DNA of 36,917 nucleotides from Streptococcus sp. M334 (GTDB lineage: Bacteria; Bacillota; Bacilli; Lactobacillales; Streptococcaceae). This document shows, in pieces, positions 34,015-36,917 of this stretch. The translations under genes and the position numbers were made by a program. Location of the stretch: assembly GCF_000187745.1 (NCBI RefSeq), contig NZ_GL732493.1, positions 1-36,917 of the forward strand. Reading direction: 5' to 3'. Every line of letters starts with the position of its first letter. Position 1 is the stretch's first letter. The notes beneath the pieces were generated by a model that saw only the letters and a program-made list of their open reading frames with translations, made no database searches and was not told the origin of the DNA.

Positions 34015-34845
34015 TTAATTGATTTTTCGTAACAGCTTCATAAAAATAAACTGTCGGACAAATCCGGGACAAAGGGCAACAACCATCTGAATCGCAACAC
34101 TCTTGGCATACTCCATGTAAGAAATTTGCCCTCTCTTCAGCATGCGCTGACGAGCCTGGCGATAGAGTTTAAGGTAACGCAGTCCCCCACGACGCTCAAA
34201 CATCCCTGCTCCAACACGAACCTTACACAAGATTTGATCCAGATTTCCAGTCTTGGCTCCTGCAGCAATCATGTTGAGCCAGAGGAGGTCATCCTCCATA
34301 TAAAGGCCATCCTCATAGTTGCCTGCCTTGAGAACCATATCCTTCTTGAACATGACAGTCATGTGGTTAAAAGCACTTCTCATCCTTTGATAAGCCACAA
34401 TCTCTGCATGTTGGGTTGGAACACGACGGTAAGAAACAATCTCATCAGGATTATCAATAAACTCTGCAATATGTCCACCTAATAGGTCGAGCTTGTCCTT
34501 CTCCATTAGCTGAAGCTGTTTCTCAAAACGATCTGGAACAGCTATATCATCTGTATCCATACGAGCGATGATATCGTACTGACACTGTAAAACACCGTAT
34601 CGAAGAGCCAGACCCAAACCTTGATTCTGCTCTAAGGGGCAACGCTTAACTGGAATTCCAGACTGAGCTTCTACTTGGTCTAACACCTGATAGAGCTCAG
34701 GTGTGAGAGGTCCATCCTCTACGAAAACCAACTCACTCGGTTTCAAGGTTTGATTTTGAATACTATTAATGGCATCTCGCAAAAATGTCGGATTTTCCTT
34801 GATATAAATCGACATCAAGACGCTGATTTTTTGCTTTTCAAGCAC
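34015..34845 (-). CDS. GT2-family glycosyltransferase
   Basis: The 276-residue protein has the GT-A opening ISVLMSIYIKENPTFLRDAI (about 7-26), VFVEDGP, the LEQNQGLGLALRYGV helix, and the metal-binding DxD region in IIARMDTDDIAVPDRF (about 92-107). Further conserved parts are FNHMTVMFKK and YMEDDLLWLNM, the latter holding the likely acidic base. There is no clear membrane helix, but the C-terminus is hydrophobic and basic (FVRQFIFMKLLRKIN) and could touch the membrane. It transfers a sugar from a nucleotide donor to an unknown acceptor, probably for a surface glycan along with the dehydratase. Donor and acceptor cannot be told. Confidence 0.9.
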   Translation of the reverse strand: MLEKQKISVLMSIYIKENPTFLRDAINSIQNQTLKPSELVFVEDGPLTPELYQVLDQVEAQSGIPVKRCPLEQNQGLGLALRYGVLQCQYDIIARMDTDDIAVPDRFEKQLQLMEKDKLDLLGGHIAEFIDNPDEIVSYRRVPTQHAEIVAYQRMRSAFNHMTVMFKKDMVLKAGNYEDGLYMEDDLLWLNMIAAGAKTGNLDQILCKVRVGAGMFERRGGLRYLKLYRQARQRMLKRGQISYMEYAKSVAIQMVVALCPGFVRQFIFMKLLRKIN

Positions 34846-34935
34846 AGTTTTTCTCCAATATATAGATTTCCTTCCACTATTTTATCATAATTTTCAAGAC
34901 TTTCCCATTTTTATCTTGAAAGCCAGAAACCTTAC

Positions 34936-34964
34936 TTGACATTATAGGGAAAAAGCCTTAAAAT
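34936..34964 (+). promoter_or_regulatory. Promoter of the MFS transporter
   Basis: TTGACA (34936-34941), 17 bases, TAAAAT (34959-34964). A short AGCTG/CAGCT hairpin (34966-34985) follows just before the SD AGAGG. Confidence 0.8.
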
Positions 34965-34999
34965 AAGCTGTTATTAAAATCAGCTAGAAGAGGTATTTT

Positions 35000-36166
35000 A
35001 TGAAAAAGCAATCACTCTTTTTTGTTCCAGGTATTATCCTGATTGGTGTTTCCTTGCGGACTCCTTTTACTGTTTTACCCATTATTTTGGGAGATATTTC
35101 GCAAGGGCTGGGGGTAGAAGTTAGTTCGCTTGGTGTCTTGACCAGCCTTCCCCTCCTCATGTTTACCCTCTTCTCACTCTTTTCTACCCGACTGGCTCAG
35201 AAAATCGGCTTGGAGCATCTCTTTACCTACAGCCTCTTCTTCTTGACCATTGGCTCACTTATTCGACTAATCAATCTGCCCCTGCTCTATCTAGGAACCT
35301 TGATGGTTGGGGCAAGTATCGCAGTCATCAATGTGCTGCTTCCTAGTCTTATCCAAGCCAATCAACCAAAGAAGATTGGTTTTCTGACCACCTTATATGT
35401 AACCTCTATGGGGATTGCGACGGCTCTGGCTTCCTATCTAGCCGTGCCCATTACACAAGCCAGTTCTTGGAAAGGACTTATCATCCTCCTCACCCTGCTC
35501 TGTCTAGCAACTTTTTTGGTCTGGCTGCCAAATCACCGCTATAATCACAGACTGGCTCCACAAACTAAACAAAAAAGCCAAACAAAGGTCATGCGTAATA
35601 AACAGGTCTGGGCAGTGATTGTCTTTGCAGGTTTTCAATCCTTGCTCTTTTACACCGCTATGACCTGGCTACCTACCATGGCCAACCACGCAGGCCTATC
35701 CAGTCACGAAGCTGGCTTGCTGACCTCTATCTTCTCTCTGATTAGCATTCCTTTTTCAATGACCATCCCAAGCCTGACAACCAGCTTGTCTACTCGCAAC
35801 CGTCAGCTCATGCTCACTCTGGTTTCACTAGCTGGTGTTGTCGGCATTTCCATGCTCTTTTTCCCAATCGGTAATTTCTTTTACTGGCTTGCCATCCATC
35901 TCCTCATCGGAACCGCAACCAGCGCCCTCTTCCCCTATCTCATGGTCAACTTTTCACTTAAGACAATCGCCCCTGAAAAGACAGCCCAATTGTCTGGCCT
36001 TTCTCAAACAGGAGGCTATATCCTAGCAGCCTTTGGTCCAACCCTATTTGGTTACAGTTTTGACCTGTTCCACTCTTGGGTACCAGCTGTAGCTGCCCTC
36101 TTGCTCGTCGATCTCGTGATGACTGTGGCCCTCTTTACAGTGGACAGAGTTGATAAAATCCTTTAA
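35000..36166 (+). CDS. MFS transporter, CynX/NimT-like
   Basis: The 388-residue protein has about twelve hydrophobic helices with a central basic loop (about 180-200: HRYNHRLAPQTKQKSQTKVM). It starts MKKQSLFFVPGIILIGVSLR and contains the family's LRTPFTVLPIILGDISQGLG segment, as in cyanate/2-nitroimidazole-type MFS carriers. It moves a small solute across the membrane by ion coupling; the substrate is unknown. It is single-gene, with its own promoter and a terminator at 36205-36225. It looks intact. Confidence 0.88.
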   Translation: MKKQSLFFVPGIILIGVSLRTPFTVLPIILGDISQGLGVEVSSLGVLTSLPLLMFTLFSLFSTRLAQKIGLEHLFTYSLFFLTIGSLIRLINLPLLYLGTLMVGASIAVINVLLPSLIQANQPKKIGFLTTLYVTSMGIATALASYLAVPITQASSWKGLIILLTLLCLATFLVWLPNHRYNHRLAPQTKQKSQTKVMRNKQVWAVIVFAGFQSLLFYTAMTWLPTMANHAGLSSHEAGLLTSIFSLISIPFSMTIPSLTTSLSTRNRQLMLTLVSLAGVVGISMLFFPIGNFFYWLAIHLLIGTATSALFPYLMVNFSLKTIAPEKTAQLSGLSQTGGYILAAFGPTLFGYSFDLFHSWVPAVAALLLVDLVMTVALFTVDRVDKIL

Positions 36167-36204
36167 TTTTTCTAAAATACTTCTCAGATATAAATAATGC
36201 AAAG

Positions 36205-36225
36205 CCAGACTCTGTCTGGTTTTTT
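36205..36225 (+). terminator. Terminator of the MFS gene
   Basis: CCAGAC (36205-36210) and GTCTGG (36214-36219) with a three-base loop and a run of six T. Confidence 0.85.
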
Positions 36226-36281
36226 GTATGAGTATATGTTTAAAAAGCATCATATATATACTAGGAGAAAAATGTGATTTT

Positions 36282-36290
36282 TGATATAAT
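36282..36290 (+). promoter_or_regulatory. Extended -10 promoter of the repeat-protein gene
   Basis: TGATATAAT at 36282-36290, no good -35. The leader to ATG 36375 contains an AAAACTAAT/ATTAGTTTT inverted repeat (about 36300-36337). Confidence 0.6.
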
Positions 36291-36374
36291 AAAATATGTA
36301 AAAACTAATTAAGAAACGAAAAGGCAGATTAGTTTTAACTAGTAATAATTACTATTTCAAAGTGAGGGCATAGT

Positions 36375-36917
36375 ATGGATGAACAGAAATACAATTTGGA
36401 AGAAAGTTTAGCAGAGTTAGATCAGCTCTTTTACTTATCAGCCAAGGAGACAGATAAGACTGCCTGTGAAGCTCTGGCAGAAAAAGCAAGAATAATTTAT
36501 GAACAATACCCTGAATCAGAAGAGATTGCTTTGCGGTATGCAATAACTTTACTGATTTCATCCAATAAGCAGACTGAGCTGAAGGAAATCGAAGCTACTG
36601 CTGAAAAATTAGAGAAATTGCAACAAAAATTCCTAGAATCGCATGATATAGCTTTGCAGTATGCCGTGATTTCGGTCAATTTATCAATCAAGCAGACTGG
36701 GTTGGAGGAACGGATGGCTACTGCTGAAAAATTAGAGAAATTGCAACAAAAATTCCAAGAATCACATGATATAGCTTTGGAATATGCTAGAATTTTGGCT
36801 ATTTTATCAACCAAGCAGACTGGGTTGAAGGAACGGATGGCTACTGCTGAAAAATTAGAGAAATTGCAACAAAAATTCCAGGAATCACATGATATTGCAG
36901 AAGCATTTGCTGCTACT
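36375..36917 (+). CDS. Protein of 41-residue helical repeats, 3' end outside window
   Basis: The frame opens at ATG 36375-36377 (MDEQKYNLEESLAELDQLFY) behind GAGGG and is open to the last base, 181 codons. After an N-terminal unit come near-identical repeats of 41 residues, each beginning ATAEKLEKLQQKF, then ESHDIAL.YA, and ending KQTGL.ERM. An earlier divergent unit (CEALAEKARIIYEQYPESEE) shows the same plan. The pattern of paired helices is TPR-like. There is no signal peptide or membrane helix in the visible part, so it is probably a cytoplasmic scaffold. I cannot name the family. Confidence 0.8.
   Translation, partial: MDEQKYNLEESLAELDQLFYLSAKETDKTACEALAEKARIIYEQYPESEEIALRYAITLLISSNKQTELKEIEATAEKLEKLQQKFLESHDIALQYAVISVNLSIKQTGLEERMATAEKLEKLQQKFQESHDIALEYARILAILSTKQTGLKERMATAEKLEKLQQKFQESHDIAEAFAAT
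36594..36917 (+). repeat. Tandem 123-bp coding repeats
   Basis: GCTACTGCTGAAAAATTAGA recurs at 36594, 36717 and 36840, an exact 123-base period, and continues past the window. DNA identity between the last two units is very high, higher than protein constraint needs, which points to recent duplication or gene conversion. Confidence 0.92.

Noticed and set aside
36497..36814. Minus-strand repeat-containing frame
   Set aside because: It is the antisense shadow of the 41-residue repeat gene on the plus strand; periodicity comes from the repeats.

Overview
The window looks like chromosome from a Streptococcus of the mitis group (S. pneumoniae, S. pseudopneumoniae, S. mitis or a close relative). 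Three things point there. The housekeeping genes closely match pneumococcal proteins. The gene orders mnmA-nudix-nudix-mnmG and LysM/sdaAB-sdaAA-HAD-dehydratase-glycosyltransferase-MFS are familiar from pneumococcus. Two BOX repeats are present at 28433 and 33819. No pspA lies between argH and mnmA, where I would expect it in many pneumococci, so a pspA-less relative or variant strain is plausible. This is read from sequence and memory; no search was run.

Layout. 1-450 is the 3' end of a large serine recombinase, convergent with the tRNA-modification/nudix block (mnmG, two Nudix genes, mnmA; 510-4570, minus). 4731-8171 is an arginine biosynthesis unit (argH, argG and an amino-acid-binding lipoprotein), all minus behind one good promoter. 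8378-14556 is a peptide-signalling/bacteriocin region: a lactococcin-972-type bacteriocin with its dedicated ABC pair, a 47-aa Phr-like peptide, a PlcR/TprA-like TPR regulator, and a second, decayed copy of that regulator whose preserved promoter drives a 37-aa hydrophobic peptide and a PH-like membrane protein. 14681-19677 encodes a NarL-type two-component system and a BceAB-like ABC transporter. 19798-20555 is a decayed IS200-like element. 20663-28363 is a class II lanthipeptide locus: three related precursors, a 35-aa membrane peptide, an IS66 fragment, LanT (PCAT transporter with a C-terminal frameshift), LanM, and a broken small ORF upstream. 28433-36166 returns to core genes: BOX, LysM protein, sdaAB-sdaAA (serine dehydratase), a HAD phosphatase, a UDP-sugar 4,6-dehydratase, BOX, a GT2 glycosyltransferase and an MFS transporter. 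The last 543 bases open a protein built of 41-residue repeats that runs off the window.

How it works together (inference). LanM would modify the three precursors. LanT would cut off their leaders and export them. The 35-aa peptide and the BceAB-like transporter with its TCS are candidates for self-protection or sensing. Separately, the TPR regulator, the Phr-like peptide and two near-identical consensus promoters look like one quorum-sensing switch with two outputs: the lactococcin-972-like bacteriocin unit and the 37-aa peptide/PH-protein unit. Two antimicrobial systems, two IS remnants and a duplicated regulator make 8.3-28.4 kb an accessory hotspot between conserved flanks.
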